A DNA stretch of 64,000 nucleotides from Adenophora triphylla var. japonica (GCA_022495995.1 JAFEMH010001352.1:62001-126000), one strand, 5' to 3'; counted from the stretch's first letter, positions 11,171 through 24,348 are shown. Notes: generated by a model from the letters alone, not told the origin. Program-made: numbers and translations.

Positions 11171-11369
11171 TAAAATGATGTGAAGAAGTTTTAGGTTATT
11201 TTTATTTTGAGAGAAAGGTGATTGAGAGAAAGGTGATTGAGAGAAAGAGAGAAAGGTAACTGAGAGAAAGGTAATGAATGATGAATGGCATTCACTCACG
11301 GGTTTTGATTATATTTATGCTTACTGAAAACTGAACTTTGAAGCTGGAAAGGGGCATTTCTGACATAAA

Positions 11370-11431
11370 CTCGCTACACCGTATAGCGAGTTTCATTAAA
11401 GTGGATTTAAAGTCGCTACACCGTGTAGCGA
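11370..11431. repeat. Palindromic motif, copies 2 and 3 (between the MULE genes)
   Basis: Copy 2 at 11370-11390 has one change (CGTATAGCG). Copy 3 at 11413-11431 is a perfect 19-base core. They are 43 bases apart, upstream of the MURA frame and downstream of the HROB-like gene. A purine-rich GAGAGAAAGG tandem run (11213-11272) lies between them and MURA. Confidence 0.9.
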
Positions 11432-11978
11432 TTTCAACTTTAATTTAGTTATCATAATGAATATCTAAAAAATTGTTACTTGTAGTACATATAATGGTCT
11501 AACAATAACAACTTTTAAATTTTAATTTGGATAATTAAATCAGCTTCAAATTATTGCTCAAAATACCTTCGTAATAACATCAAAAAAAAAATTACATGTG
11601 TTGAAAAAATAATGACATGTTGCTGAATTATGTTTTTGTTTAAAATATTTTTTTTACATGTTTTAAAATAAATGATGACATGTTGCTGAATTAAATTTTT
11701 GTTTCAAATATTTTTTTACAAGTGGGACGGAGGTATTAATATATTCAACTCTTCTTCATAAATTATGTTTATGTTTAAATTTTTTTTTATATGTGTTAAA
11801 AAAATATGTCATGAATAATTGCAACAAAATCAAACACAAATTGTACAAAATAATTTTAAAAAACTAAAATAACATCAAAAAATAAATATTGTCAAATTAG
11901 TGACCACATCCCAACCACATAGGAAATCTTACATTAATTCATTAAAATATTTAGGAAATTCATATAAACCAAATGAAC

Positions 11979-12872
11979 TTAAGAGTCACTTAACTTCACT
12001 ACTTCACTATCCTTAGAAAATACCTGCAAAACAAATGAGTTTAACATTATTTACTATATGATTCCAACAATTCAGCAAAAATAAGAAAATATGTACCTTG
12101 AACACATTAGGGAGTGCGATGTTAAGATAACGTGCTGATGATGATGGGATGGGGTGCCAAACAATAACCTAAATATTTCAAAACAAACAATTAGATGAAA
12201 GTATTAATGTTCATTGCAAATTCACTAATTAATTACATCATACCTTCTGAAGTATCAGAACAGAACCAATAGATATATCTTTCCCAAATTCACTCTCAGT
12301 CACTTTGTGGTGAATGGAAGTTTCAATGGTATCCGTAGGATCCTAATAATTTTATCTCAGTTAGTAACTCAAAACACATTTCACCGATGATAGAAAGCAT
12401 ACTAAGCTCATATCCTAACCTTTAAAGTCACCCAGAGATCACCAAACTCATTTCGTTTGCAAGACTTGATAACAGCAACAACCTAATAGAATATACATAA
12501 ATGTACAAAATCAATGTTAATTTACACATATTTAACTATAATTAATCTTGATAATATACCTGATCCATCCTTTCAATAGTGTGGCATTTCTTCTTAATAG
12601 AGCTTAACAGATAATATGTACCCGCTTCAGTTAGAAATTCCATTGCAGAGAGCCAAGGACTGTCTTGAAAAGCTTCATCCTTGACCGGATCTTCAATCGC
12701 TCTCTGTATATATTCCTGGGTTGCGATCGGTGTTTGTTGTGAAGAGAAGTTCTGACGGTCGTAATTTCTCTGACGCATGGCGGCCTGTACGGCACCGGCG
12801 GGACCAGGAATAACACGCGATGAAGAGGAGCCTTCACCGCGGAAAAAAAAAACGCTGCTCGTTAGGATCCAT
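11979..12872 (-). CDS. HROB: HROB-like OB-fold recombination protein gene carried in the MULE
   Basis: Five exons with GT-AG introns: 12872-12560, 12482-12420, 12342-12244, 12168-12097, 12023-11979, ending in TAA. The product would be about 196 residues. Exon 1 gives an IPGPAGAVQAAMRQR motif, ATQEYIQRAIEDPVKDEAF and PWLSAMEFL. Exons 2-4 encode the OB-fold core (VVAVIKSCKRNEFGDLWVTL, DPTDTIETSIHHKV, FGKDISIGSVLILQK, ARYLNIALPNVFKVF). These match, from memory of the family, the plant HROB (C17orf53) C-terminal region; animal HROB loads the MCM8-MCM9 helicase in homologous recombination. The homologous part is C-terminal only, fused to a short new N-terminus. A run of ten T (complement of 12843-12852) is one base too long for frame; the in-frame ATG at 12778 downstream would still give ~165 residues. 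All later exons are in frame and free of stops. Confidence 0.78.
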
Positions 12873-13024
12873 TTTTTTTGAGTTTAATAGAATTTGGATT
12901 GAGAAGATTGAGTGGGGGTTTCTAGGAGGATACGAGAGAGAGAGAGAGAATGAATGAACGAGCAAGGAGAGGAAGAAGATAAATGAATCTGGAAAGCTGA
13001 GATGGGGTATTTATTAAAATTAAA

Positions 13025-13206
13025 CTCGCTACACCGTGTAGCGAGTTTGACCAGCCTAAGTCAAACTCGCTACACGGTGTAGCGAGTTCTTTTTAATTAA
13101 TTGCCCTAATTAATGACCAAATGCCAAACCCTAATTACACATAACTCGCTACACGGTGTAGCGAGTTTGACCAGCCCAAGTCAAACTCGCTACACGGTGT
13201 AGCGAG
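13025..13206. repeat. Palindromic motif, copies 4-7 (upstream of HROB-like gene and in right TIR)
   Basis: Copies start at 13025, 13066, 13145 and 13186, in two pairs with a 41-base period. Inside each pair the spacer GTTTGACCAGCC[TC]AAGTCAAAC is itself partly inverted (GTTTGAC/GTCAAAC), so each pair is a nested palindrome of about 62 bases. They lie 150-335 bases upstream of the HROB-like start codon. Confidence 0.95.
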
Positions 13207-13298
13207 TTTCAAAAAAAGGGACATTTTGGGTAAAATTTTGAACAGTAAGTCATTTTGGGAATTAAAAAAGTAAAAAGGTATTATTTGAGAAAAAATTC
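13163..13298 (-). repeat. MULE right terminal inverted repeat
   Basis: Complement of the left TIR. It contains one full palindrome (13186-13206); the inner edge falls inside the next palindrome copy (13145-13165). Confidence 0.9.
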
Positions 13299-13308
13299 TC
13301 CAATATTT

Positions 13309-14033
13309 GGTATAAGCTTTCAAACCCATATATGTTATTTGAAGTTTGAAAGTTTTGTTGATCAACTCTTTTCTGCATAATTTTTGTCCGTTTACTTTCA
13401 ATGTACGCCCGTGCAACTAGATCCAAATTATGTTGATGTTTATCATCATTATTTTACGTTTATCACGCAATTCTCTCTACTCAACTTTCCTTTTCACACT
13501 TCCACCATTTCTTCATTTTGACGTGTTAACAAATTGATAGCTGTTTTGGAGTCATCATTTTATGTTCTTTAAGTTTTGCTTTTTTAATCCCAATTTGTAT
13601 TTAGGATGAAGTAGGAGAAGGGTTACTATCGTCACTTAAATTGATAGAAAATAATGACAGACCAGGAGATGACGTTGATAGGGCGTCTTAGGTGCTTGTG
13701 AATTGAGGTGTGACGAACTATCACCATGGTTTTGGACAATTTTTTCGATATTTTTCATCTGCTCCCATACATAATCAAATTTGAACCCTTTTGCATATGT
13801 CTGAATGTTGATATAAGAGGGTTTTCGCTTGATCATATTGCATCAAATAATGAGACTCAAATCATTATTACAAAATAATATAAAAAAACGATATATATAC
13901 TCGTGAAACAAAAATTAATATTTACTGACTATGTCCTTTTCTTAAGCACCACTACAATTCAAATTTTCAATATGCCGAATACAACCCCTTAATTTTCCCA
14001 TAGCTTTAATGATGATAGTCATACAACATTGCA
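13309..14033. repeat. Tandem duplication, copy B, right part
   Basis: Continues copy B after the MULE and matches 8199-8920. The match ends at ACATTG; copy A then continues TTGCAACTTG and copy B CAGAAATCTTCG. Confidence 0.75.
13540..13836 (-). pseudogene. Harbinger ORF1-like fragment, copy B
   Basis: Second copy of the frame at 8419-8739 (FKFDYVWEQMKNIEK, SHLNSQAPKTP). A one-base deletion near 13681 breaks it, and its upstream end is altered. Confidence 0.5.
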
Positions 14034-14429
14034 GAAATCTTCGATTTCCCTCCTGCAGGAGCGCATTTTTTGTCGAGTTGTATTCAGTCACAATTCAAGA
14101 CCAAAATTGATCTCTCGACTGGTTGGTACCTATGATTGGGCATTGGGAAATGTCAACATAAACTTTGCATATGTGTATGTCCTCAGCAGGAACTTATGAA
14201 GCATTTCTTTGTGTTGAAGCCATTTAGAAATATGTGTGCTTAACACAAATGAGGAGGAAGATAAATAAAGAGAAAGAACTAGTGATTTGTGAGTTTTAAT
14301 AAAAATTTGATATGAAATTTATAGAATATTCGTCAGATATTTTCTAGATAATATCTAGATATTTTCTAGCCAAATATCTAGATATTCATCTTATCCATCT
14401 GCACAATTATTGTCTTTATAAAGAAAAGT
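14034..14429. other. Upstream region of Harbinger transposase remnant
   Basis: No gene seen. A short run of TAGATATTTTCTAGA-like inverted units occurs at 14338-14392, close to the transposase start. Confidence 0.4.
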
Positions 14430-15595
14430 ATGGATGAGTTTAACACATCAAATTTATTCACCCAAGTCAATATGAATTTCAATATTGGCGGTACATCACT
14501 TTCAGTATTATCTAAATCGTCTTCTTCCTCCTATTTTTATGATGACGAACTAATTTTGAAGCAGATCTCGATGAATCGAGAACTTGCTTCTCAATTACTC
14601 ACTAAGAGCATACACAATTGTAAGAGCTTTTTCCATATCTTTTTTATAAAAAATGCCTCATCATTTACAACTCAATAACAAAAACCTCCAAGCTTTTTTT
14701 ACAATGGTATAACTTTTTTTATCAACTTTTTTGTTACCCCAAATCCAAATCCAACAACATTAAACTTTTTTTCTAACATTTTTCTATAATATTTAATGAT
14801 TAATATTGAGAAGTGGTCAAAATTAATGGAAAGAGCTCCTTGAGAGAGCTCTTGGTAGTAGGAATAGCTCCTAAGTAAGGAGCTTTTCAACTTGCTCCAC
14901 AATGGCAAAAAGCTCTAAAAAGATTTTTCATAAAATCAAAGAGCTTCCAAAAATTTCCCATTGCATGGGCCGAATATTCTGGAAGAAGCGGACTTCCAAC
15001 CATATTTTTGAGGCCGTAGCCGATTATGATCTTTGGATTTGGTATACATATTTTGGTATGCCCGACTTTAATAATGATATAAATGTCTTAGAATCATCTA
15101 ACCTTTTTTGCAATCTTACTGAAGGTATTGCACCCCCAGCAAACTATATCATTGACGGAAATGAGCATAACATGGGCTATTATTTAGCCGATGGTATATA
15201 TACGAAATGTGCAACTCTTGTGCAAATTATCCATAATTCACGTGGTGCTAAAAAGAAACATTTCGTAATGAAACAATAATCGTTTAGAAAGGATATCAAA
15301 CGTGTATTCGGAGTTCTACAATCACGATTTGCAATACTAGCAAAACCGGTTCACTATTGAAATAAAAGAAATTTACAGGCTATAATGACTGCATGTATTA
15401 TAATGCACAATATGATAATTGACGATGAACGTGATGATGTGACCGTAAAATTCAAGATGCAATGGATGCACCCGCCCCCGATGTAGAAATGATGAATGAA
15501 AATACTTGATTTTGACGATTTCTCGAACGACACAAACAAATTAAGGATCAACGAGCTCAATTTGAATTTAGAGATGCCTTGATTGAGCATTAATG
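14430..15595 (+). pseudogene. PIF/Harbinger-type DDE transposase, broken
   Basis: N-terminal part at 14430-14602. After a foldback insertion, the DDE region resumes at ~14940. Conserved pieces are FEAVADYDLWIW, FNNDINVLESSNLF, GIAPPANYIIDG, MGYYLADGIYTKCATLVQ, RKDIKRVFGVLQSRFAIL and ACIIMHNMIIDDERD, the signature of plant Harbinger transposases. Breaks: a frameshift near 15005, a stop at ~15278, another at ~15357, and further frame changes toward the end (QIKDQRAQFEFRDALIEH at ~15535-15590). Most of the middle of the enzyme between the N-terminus and ~14940 is missing. Confidence 0.8.
14604..14945. mobile_element. Foldback MITE inside the Harbinger remnant
   Basis: AT-rich segment whose ends are roughly inverted (AAGAGCTTTTTCCATATC at left; AAATCAAAGAGCTTCC at right), with further inverted pieces inside (GCTCCTTGAGAGAGCTCTTGG). 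It interrupts the transposase frame. Exact ends and target duplication are unclear. Confidence 0.35.
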
Positions 15596-15777
15596 GGATG
15601 AATATTTGAATTGAGAGAATTAAATGTTCATCTATTATTGTCATGTAACTTAATTTTCTGTTGAAATTGTATTTTAAAGCATTTTATTTTAATTATCCAC
15701 TTTATGTTTCTTCTAATACATTTGTGTTTTAAATTTATTTATTCATAGTTATTAATTGTCTTATTTAAGTTTTATAG

Positions 15778-16755
15778 TGAAATTGTCAATGGCTTAGCAA
15801 AAGTGAGACGAAAATCACAAGTGAGACGAAACTCACAAGTGTTGTCCTTAGTGTCGACAACACTAACAACAACACACACCAATTCGAAAACAACAAATAA
15901 ATTGAAATAAATCTAATTTGCAGCGGAAGTAAATAACAATACACAAGAATTATATTTTTATCAAGTTATATAAATATATAACTTGATGGGTGCCAGGAGG
16001 GCAAGACCTTTCTATATATAATGAATTCAATACAAGGTCAAAGAAGTTCCCTTAATGATAAATAATTATTAACTCAAGGAACAATAAATAAAGAACTCTC
16101 TCTGAATACTAATACTCAAAACCTCATAAAAATACAAAAATATATGTGAAACTCTCGAGTGTTGGATCAAGTGTTGCCAACACTGAATGGCGACACTTGA
16201 AGAACAAAATTCTTTCTTGTGCAGATTTGTGTCTTCTGAATTGGATGATCTCAAATGTAGATCGACTGCACTATTTATAGGCCTCCAAAACTTGGAGCCT
16301 ACTCAAAATGATCAGCTAACAGCCTTGAAGTTGTTTCCTCCTTTTTAGCTCTTCTCGCCTCATTTGTAGAAGACTTGGTCTTCATTGCTTCTCTTGCTTG
16401 TACACCTCTACTATAGATACCTTGTACTCTATCCTAATCTCCCCCTGAATAGCTAAATAATAGCTCTTTTACTTGGTCACTAATTAATCATATAAACAAC
16501 ATGTTTATATGTAATTTTCTCATCTCCTTCGTGAATCACGCCTGGGCACTTTCTGTTGACCTATTCAAGCTCACAAACAGCAGACTAACAACTGATATTT
16601 AAACATTAATTTACACATTATTATTTGTGAAAAATAAAGTAACTTTTCTGGTGTTACCAAATCCAAATGGCAACACCTGTGGCAACACCAGTGGCAACAC
16701 CAGTTTGGCAACACAGGGAATGACACTCATGGCAACACATGTTCTAACATTTACA
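15778..16755 (-). repeat. 3' LTR of the Sirevirus
   Basis: 978 bases, TG...CA ends (minus strand starts TGTAAATGTTAG, ends GACAATTTCA). It contains a ~90-base segment around 15945-16037 that is missing from the other LTR. A CTCCCCCTGAATAG purine-tract-like site (complement) is at ~16439. Confidence 0.9.
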
Positions 16756-17298
16756 ATATCCCCCTTAGTTACTGATTTCTTCACAAAATACCAATGTGAT
16801 GTTCTTTACAAAACAATTAGTCATTCTTAACAAAAAAAAATCAAAAAATGCCACATCCTCATTAGTGACAACATAAACCTTCAGACAATGTTAAAATATT
16901 ATCCAACCAAAGTATCACACTCACACGAGTGGCAATAAAACCTTCAGGCAAACATAGTCACATAATTTCGAATATATCTCCCCCTTAATCACGAAATTAA
17001 TAACTAACCAAAATAATTATTAATATCTCCAAACAATCACCCAAATGTTTAGTAAACCAACCAACCAAATAAGTTTGAAGAAAATTCCAGCCAAAACAAA
17101 GAAAAAAACAGAATTAAAATTGTTTAAACATCACAAACCAAAAAAACAAATAAATTTGTTTTTGAAACCAACCACCAAATCAAACAACCATTCAACCTTC
17201 TGTATTACCAGCTCCTTCTTCACCTCCCTCAGCTTCATTCGTGCCACTAGGTACAGCTCCATCACGATCATGCCTTGGCCTTGATTGATCTCCCCCTA
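16756..17298 (-). other. Multiple polypurine tracts upstream of the 3' LTR
   Basis: The minus strand reads TAAGGGGGATAT directly against the LTR (16756-16767), TTAAGGGGGAGAT at 16976-16988 and TAGGGGGAGATC at 17287-17298. Repeated AGGGGGAG-type tracts before the 3' LTR are a known Sirevirus feature. Confidence 0.7.
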
Positions 17299-19009
17299 TT
17301 TTGGAAGAAATCAATTCCAACATGTTCATCATGTCTGTCCGCATATCCAACCACCCCTGCATAACTGAGTCGATGTGCTTTACCTGCCTATTGAAAAAAA
17401 TCAGTACCATAGCAGCATCTATCATAACAAGTGCAGTATTGCCTGGAGTTTGCCAATCTCATGGGCAACACTTGGGGCGACACTGGTAGCAGGGGCAGCC
17501 GTTGGAGGAGCTGTTGTAACCAAAAACCCAGGGCAAATCTCTGTGCCTATCTCCTTCAGTAAAATGTCTACTAATCTTATAGAAAACAGGCTTCTCAGAG
17601 ATGTTGTCCGCATTCCATGGTTCGAATTTTTGGAATAGAAGGACATTATATATGAGGAAAGGAAAAATATAGAAGGAAATTTTCTTCTTTTTGGCCCAAG
17701 CAGCAAGGTGAGAAAATACCAATCTCCCAAAATTAATTCTCTGTTTGTTACTCAATTTATATAGCAAAGTTGCTTGCTCAAAAGTAACCGTGTTCTCATT
17801 TGCCGTAGGTAACCAATTTGTTATGCAAATCTTGTGAATAACACTAAACAGAGATGAAAGATATGTTGCTTTGAAATGATCACTCCACACAGAAATTCTC
17901 CCTCCAGTCAGAAAGCTAGCTAGGGTATTAGGTTCGACATCTAAACACTCATCTTCGATACTAGGGAGGCCAAAAGATTTGTTGATGATAGAGGGATTAA
18001 AATCATAAATTTTACCCCTAACAAAAAATTTTCCATAATGAAGAGTGTTTCTATCATCTATGTCCTCCCTAAGATGAGAAAAAAAGTTCATAACCACACT
18101 TTCGACATAAACTGAAACCTTAGTAACCATAGGCAGATAATTTTTATCCTCAAGAAATTGGTACACCCCTAGACTTCGGAATTGAACCACATTGATGTTC
18201 CTTTCATTCAAAATTCTTTTATCCGAGTCTTGAACCCATTTATCCAAATTTGATTCACAATAAAATTCGTCCGAGAGAAATGGACGTTCATAGTAACCAA
18301 AAGATTCATAATCTGATTTGGATTCTTGAGAGAGAGTAAGGGTTGTTACCTCAGGCTAGGAGATGGGAGAATAAGATGGAGAGCTTGATTGTGGTTTGGA
18401 CTTGGTTGCTGGTGTTGTCTCAGGCGTTGCCATTGGATTGGCAACACTTGGGGCAACACTGGTCTGAACTTTCTGCCTCTTTGCAATTCTGAATTGTGCT
18501 TGAGCTATGGTTTCTTCATCCTCAAGCCATGCTTCCTCATCATCATCTGAAGTAGATGAGGGCTCCTTTGTTTCTTTGAAAATTGGGTCCGAACCTTCTT
18601 CGGACGAAACATTGAGAGAGGAGCTTGAGCTATCTTCTACTTCGACAGGATCATCAACAGTGTTTGATGGGATTTTAGACCTGAACAAGGTCTTAATCCT
18701 CTCGGACTGTCGACGAACTCCACCCCTAAATGACGACGAAGCATCAACAACTTTTCTTTTCTTGATTTTCTTTTGGGGTGCAAAGGTGAGCTCTATGGAA
18801 GGGGTAGCTTCAGAAAGACATATGGGAGTTGGAATTGGAAGGGGGTTGTAGACAATGATGTCCAAACTAGGAGAGGTTGAGGGTGTTGCTGAGAGTTTCA
18901 TCGATGATGTCTCCATTGGAATGGCGACATTCGAAGCAACACTCGAGGGAGCTAAAGGAGAAATTTCCATGGGGGACAAAATTTGGGGTGATTTGCTTGG
19001 GCTCGCCAT
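17192..19009 (-). pseudogene. Sirevirus env-like (third ORF), interrupted
   Basis: First piece 19009-18356 (217 residues) is Ser/Pro/Thr-rich with a basic RRQSERIKTLFR stretch and an acidic patch. Second piece 18247-17459 (262 residues) has the folded core seen in plant 'envelope-like' or putative transposon proteins (RILNERNINVVQF, SFGLPSIEDE, FGRLVFSHLAAWAKKKK). One in-frame TAG (18356-18358) is the only barrier between them. The second piece loses frame near 17520 and the C-terminal tail (MLELISSKIGGDQSR) continues at 17425-17192. I see no clear signal peptide or fusion peptide. The role of such ORFs is unknown. Confidence 0.65.
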
Positions 19010-20700
<1,691 letters not shown>

Positions 20701-22035
20701 TGTTAGTGTTATGCCCTAGGCCTATGGTTGATAGAGTTATGTGTTGACATTATTTATTATTATATGAAAAGTTTATTATTCGATTATTACATGTTTTGCA
20801 TATTTATTTGTAATAATCTCTGTCCCTAATTATTAAATGAATAATTAATATAAATGTTAATGGATAATCATATGATGATTATATGCATAGAGATGCACAT
20901 TAAATTTATGGATACTTGTTAGAGAACAAGTGACTGGACATGACCCGTTTGAGATTTATGTCATGGTCAAATATCATAATTAAATCTCATATGGTCACTT
21001 CATTTAGTCCCTAGACCTGAGATTATCATGACCTTATATATGATGAAAGTCATGTTTGATTTTAGTCAAACGATATCTTAACACGATATCTATAAAGGCT
21101 ATCTTTGGCATGATCGAATTCATGATGGGAAGGATGATAAGTCAAGATGGAATTTGTCCCTCGAAAGAGAGATGTTTTGCTTGGCCCCCTCGATGAGTGA
21201 TAATGATGAAAGTGTATGGCCATACCCCAATGCGATTGGATTATCATTATACTCAGCATCGAGAAAGCATTGAACAAATACAAGTTGACGTGGACCATGA
21301 CTTATGTTCAATATAACATCGTGAGACAAAGGGAGAAATAGAAGTATACCATTGGAAACGTGAACTCTTACGTTATATTATTTGGGTAGACATAATGGCT
21401 TGCTAGAGTCCGCTTATGTTTTATGAGGGTCGATATGATCGAGCTCATTGCCAACATAATATAATCCTATTGGGTCACACACAACTAGAATGAATTGATT
21501 AAACCAGAGGAGGAAAATTGAGAATGTCCTGATGTGGCATAAGACATCGCACGACAGAACCTGTCCATGGGACTCGTCTGGTCGTGCGACATAACATGCC
21601 ACAAAGGCAGTTTACAGACTGGTTTCCTAATTTGATTAGGAAACATATACCATACTAACGTAGTATAAATATGAAGGTCTGTCAACCCTAATTGTCTAGC
21701 CGAATTTCTGAAAAAAAATCACAACAAATATTCTCAATATTCTTCAAGGTTTATGATCTAGCAATCATCAAGAAATCGTTCTTGGTTCATTCGAAGGTGT
21801 GGATACTATTAGAGGGTCTTCGCTTGTACGACGATCAAGGCCTGGAGTTCGAAGTTTGTGATTCAAAATCACATTAATAAATCGTTCGATAGCTCAAGAA
21901 CGGAAAGCAATTAAGGTTGGTTAATTCTATCTCATAGGAATTCAATTTAATCGTATAGAACAGATCTTAGGGCTCTTGGGGTTTTGTGTTATTAGATGCT
22001 TAATTCCGCTGCGCATGGACCCATAAAACCCAACA
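20701..22035 (+). repeat. Solo LTR nested in the Sirevirus RT
   Basis: 1335 bases with TGTTAG...CCAACA ends, inserted between the codons of the RT LYRS/IIGSLLYL region. It is flanked by GGATT (20696-20700) and GGATC (22036-22040), a 5-bp duplication with one mismatch. Sequence is related to, but not the same as, the LTR of the copia element at 53255-61626 (TGCCCTAGGC near the start; shared stretch around 21120-21190). No internal region remains, as expected from LTR-LTR recombination. Confidence 0.8.
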
Positions 22036-22040
22036 GGATC

Positions 22041-23205
22041 TATACAGAGTTGGGACAACATCCTCCCTGCCTGATCTTTGGTTACTTTAAGAGATGATCC
22101 CATAGGTATTTTTGAGCTCTTTTCACTCTCCAATCCAAAACTTTTCACCAGACTCTTAGCATACTTGCTCTGAGAGATGAAGATTCCATCATCTGACTGT
22201 TTTACCTGCCATCCTAGGAAATATTTAAGTTAACCTATCATGCTCATCTCGAAAGTTGATGTAATAGCTTCCACAAAATTTTGTAAATAATTTTTAGATG
22301 TGGATCCATAAACTATATCATCAACATAGATCTGAGCAATGACAAGCTCTTTATTTTCTCTAAGAATAAATAATGTCCTATCGACTTCTCCTCTAACAAA
22401 TCCATATTCAAGAAGGAAACTTGTTAGACGCCCATACCATGCACGAGGAGCTTGTTTCAAGCCATATAAGGCTTTATCAAGTTTGTATACATGATCTGGG
22501 TGGAATGGGTCTTCAAACCCTTTAGGTTGCTCAACATAGATTTATTTTTCTAAGTACCCATTCAAGAAAGCCGCTTTAACATCCATTTGGTGCAATGTGA
22601 TTTTAAGGTAGCAGGCTATAGCAAGAAGAAGTCTTATTGACTCAATTCTAGCCACAGGTGCAAAGGTCTCATCAAAGTCGATTCCTTCCACTTGTGTATA
22701 GCCTTGAGCCACAAGACAAGCTTTATTATGAACAATATTACCCAATTCATCAGATTTATTTTTGTAAATCCATTTAGTTTCAATTATATTTGTATGTAAA
22801 GGGCGTGGAACTAAACACCAAACCTCTTTACGGGTAAATTGTTAAAGCTCTTCTTGCATAGCTTGTATCCAGAAATTATCATTTAAAGCCTCAATCACAT
22901 TCTTAGGTTCAAGAGCAAAAACGAAATAGGAGTGTTTTACCTTGGAGTATGTGGAGGACATACACACATACCTTACCATATCTCTATAGTCAACTGGCTC
23001 CTTAGTCAACTGGCTCCTTATTTCTTGTTTGAACCCCTTCATTAACATCACCAATTACCTGAGTAATGGGATGGTAATTTTTAATTCTTGTTGGGGGATT
23101 TCTCCTGCCTTGATGGTACACCAATCCATCTTCTTCTTCTGAGTCACTACTTTCAGCATCTCCAGCTACTGTTCTGTTCTCCAGTGTTACCTCATGTGTT
23201 GCCAT
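22041..23205 (-). pseudogene. Sirevirus reverse transcriptase, 5' part, multiply broken
   Basis: Pieces in order: spacer with the repeated module (MATHEVTLENRTVAGDAES), ALNDNFWIQAMQEEL (start of RT), QVEGIDFDETFAPVARIESI and [36 protein letters not shown], and the catalytic box [10 protein letters not shown]. Frame breaks occur near 22840, 22542 and 22230. The gene is split at 22036 by a solo LTR and continues at 20700. Confidence 0.8.
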
Positions 23206-23266
23206 TTCAGGGGCAACACTCGGGGCAACACCCGAGGTATATCTTTGGCTGGTTCTCCTGTGGCAC

Positions 23267-23776
23267 TCAAGTAATCGTTAAATTTAATATTTCTGACTCT
23301 TGAATCACTTTTAACCTCAAATTATAGACTCGATAAGCATGACTGTTTTGAGAGTAACCAAGAAAGATAGCTTTGTCACTCTTAGAATCTAATTTTCCTA
23401 AGTATTCCCGGTGATTTAAAATATAGCACAAACACCCAAAAATGTGGAAATAGTGAACGGTAGGTTTCTTTCCATTCAAAATCTCATAGGGTGTCATAGT
23501 TGTACCGGGTCTTAAGAAAACTCTATTCGTAGTGTGACAGGCTGTGTTTAATGCTTCGGCCCAAAAACCTTTAGAAATATTCCTAGCAATTAGCATAACA
23601 CGAGCCATCTCTAACAGAGTCCTATTTTTTCTTTCAGCAACACCATTTTGTTGTGGTGTTTTGGGTGCTGAAAATTCATGGTGTATCCCCTTTTTACTAC
23701 AAAATGTAGAGAAGGAGATGTTTTCAAACTCTCTACCATGATCTGACCTTATTCGAAAAACAGGAGAACAAAACAT
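23267..23776 (-). pseudogene. Sirevirus integrase core, C-terminal part
   Basis: Contains FRIRSDHGREFENISF (second acidic residue region), HHEFSAPKTPQQNGVAERKN (third catalytic Glu), and FLRPGTTMTPYEILNGKKP. Overlaps the upstream frame by 28 bases in another frame, so a one-base change separates the two halves. Confidence 0.85.
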
Positions 23777-24348
23777 GTTTTGATTTTAGAAACTAAGTGA
23801 GTAAATTTATCAAAAGTTTCAGATTTTTCTCTTAAAAAATAAACCCAAGTAAACCTAGAAAAATCATCAGCTATAACATAAACATACTTCTTACCTCCCA
23901 AGCTTTCTACCTCAATAGGACCCATCAAGTCCATATGTAAAAGCTGAAAATAATGTGTTGTTCCTGAGTGTTGCTCATTGTGTTGTCCAACACTGTGAGC
24001 AACATGAGTCTGCTTACCCTTTTGACAGTCACCACACAACATGGTGTCTTTGAGGTTTAATTTAGGAACACCTTTGACGGCATTGAGTTTGATAATTTTC
24101 TCAAGATTTCTATAATGAGAATGACCTAACTTTTGATGCCATAACCTTATGCCATCAAGTTTCGTCAAGTTGCACACTTGTTTATTACCAACAATGTAGC
24201 AATTATCACTCGATCTTGTTCCAGTCATGACACAAAAGTTAGTAATATCAAGCACTTCACATGTATTTTTATTAAATTTTACCTCCAAATTGTCATCACA
24301 TAATTGGCTAATGCTAATTAAATTAGCAAGTAGACCATCTACATGCAA
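23749..24348 (-). pseudogene. Sirevirus protease end and integrase zinc-binding region
   Basis: LLANLISISQLCDDN is the usual post-protease motif. The integrase pre-domain follows: LWHQKLGHSHYRNL, with His/His, and CGDCQKGKQ, with Cys/Cys. It then enters the catalytic core (LHMDLMGPIEV, DDFSRFTWVYFLREK). In frame terms it runs out at 23749 and is continued by another frame. Confidence 0.85.

Larger units (their letters stand above)
9828..13298 (-). mobile_element. Mutator-like element (MULE) carrying MURA fragment and HROB-like gene
   Basis: Length is 3471 bases. The ends are inverted (GAATTTTTTTCTCAAATAAT at left; its complement with one T fewer at right), with terminal inverted repeats of about 137 bases. 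It is flanked by a perfect 10-bp duplication TCCAATATTT (9818-9827 and 13299-13308), and copy A of the surrounding duplication gives the empty site with a single TCCAATATTT. Long TIRs and a 9-10 bp duplication are diagnostic of MULEs. Both internal genes read leftward. The MURA gene lacks its catalytic domain, so transposition would need an enzyme from elsewhere. Confidence 0.9.

Noticed and set aside
13025..13206. Regularly spaced palindromic repeats that look like a short CRISPR array
   Set aside because: The spacers are themselves repeated and inverted, the repeats are in MULE TIRs, and this is plant nuclear DNA.
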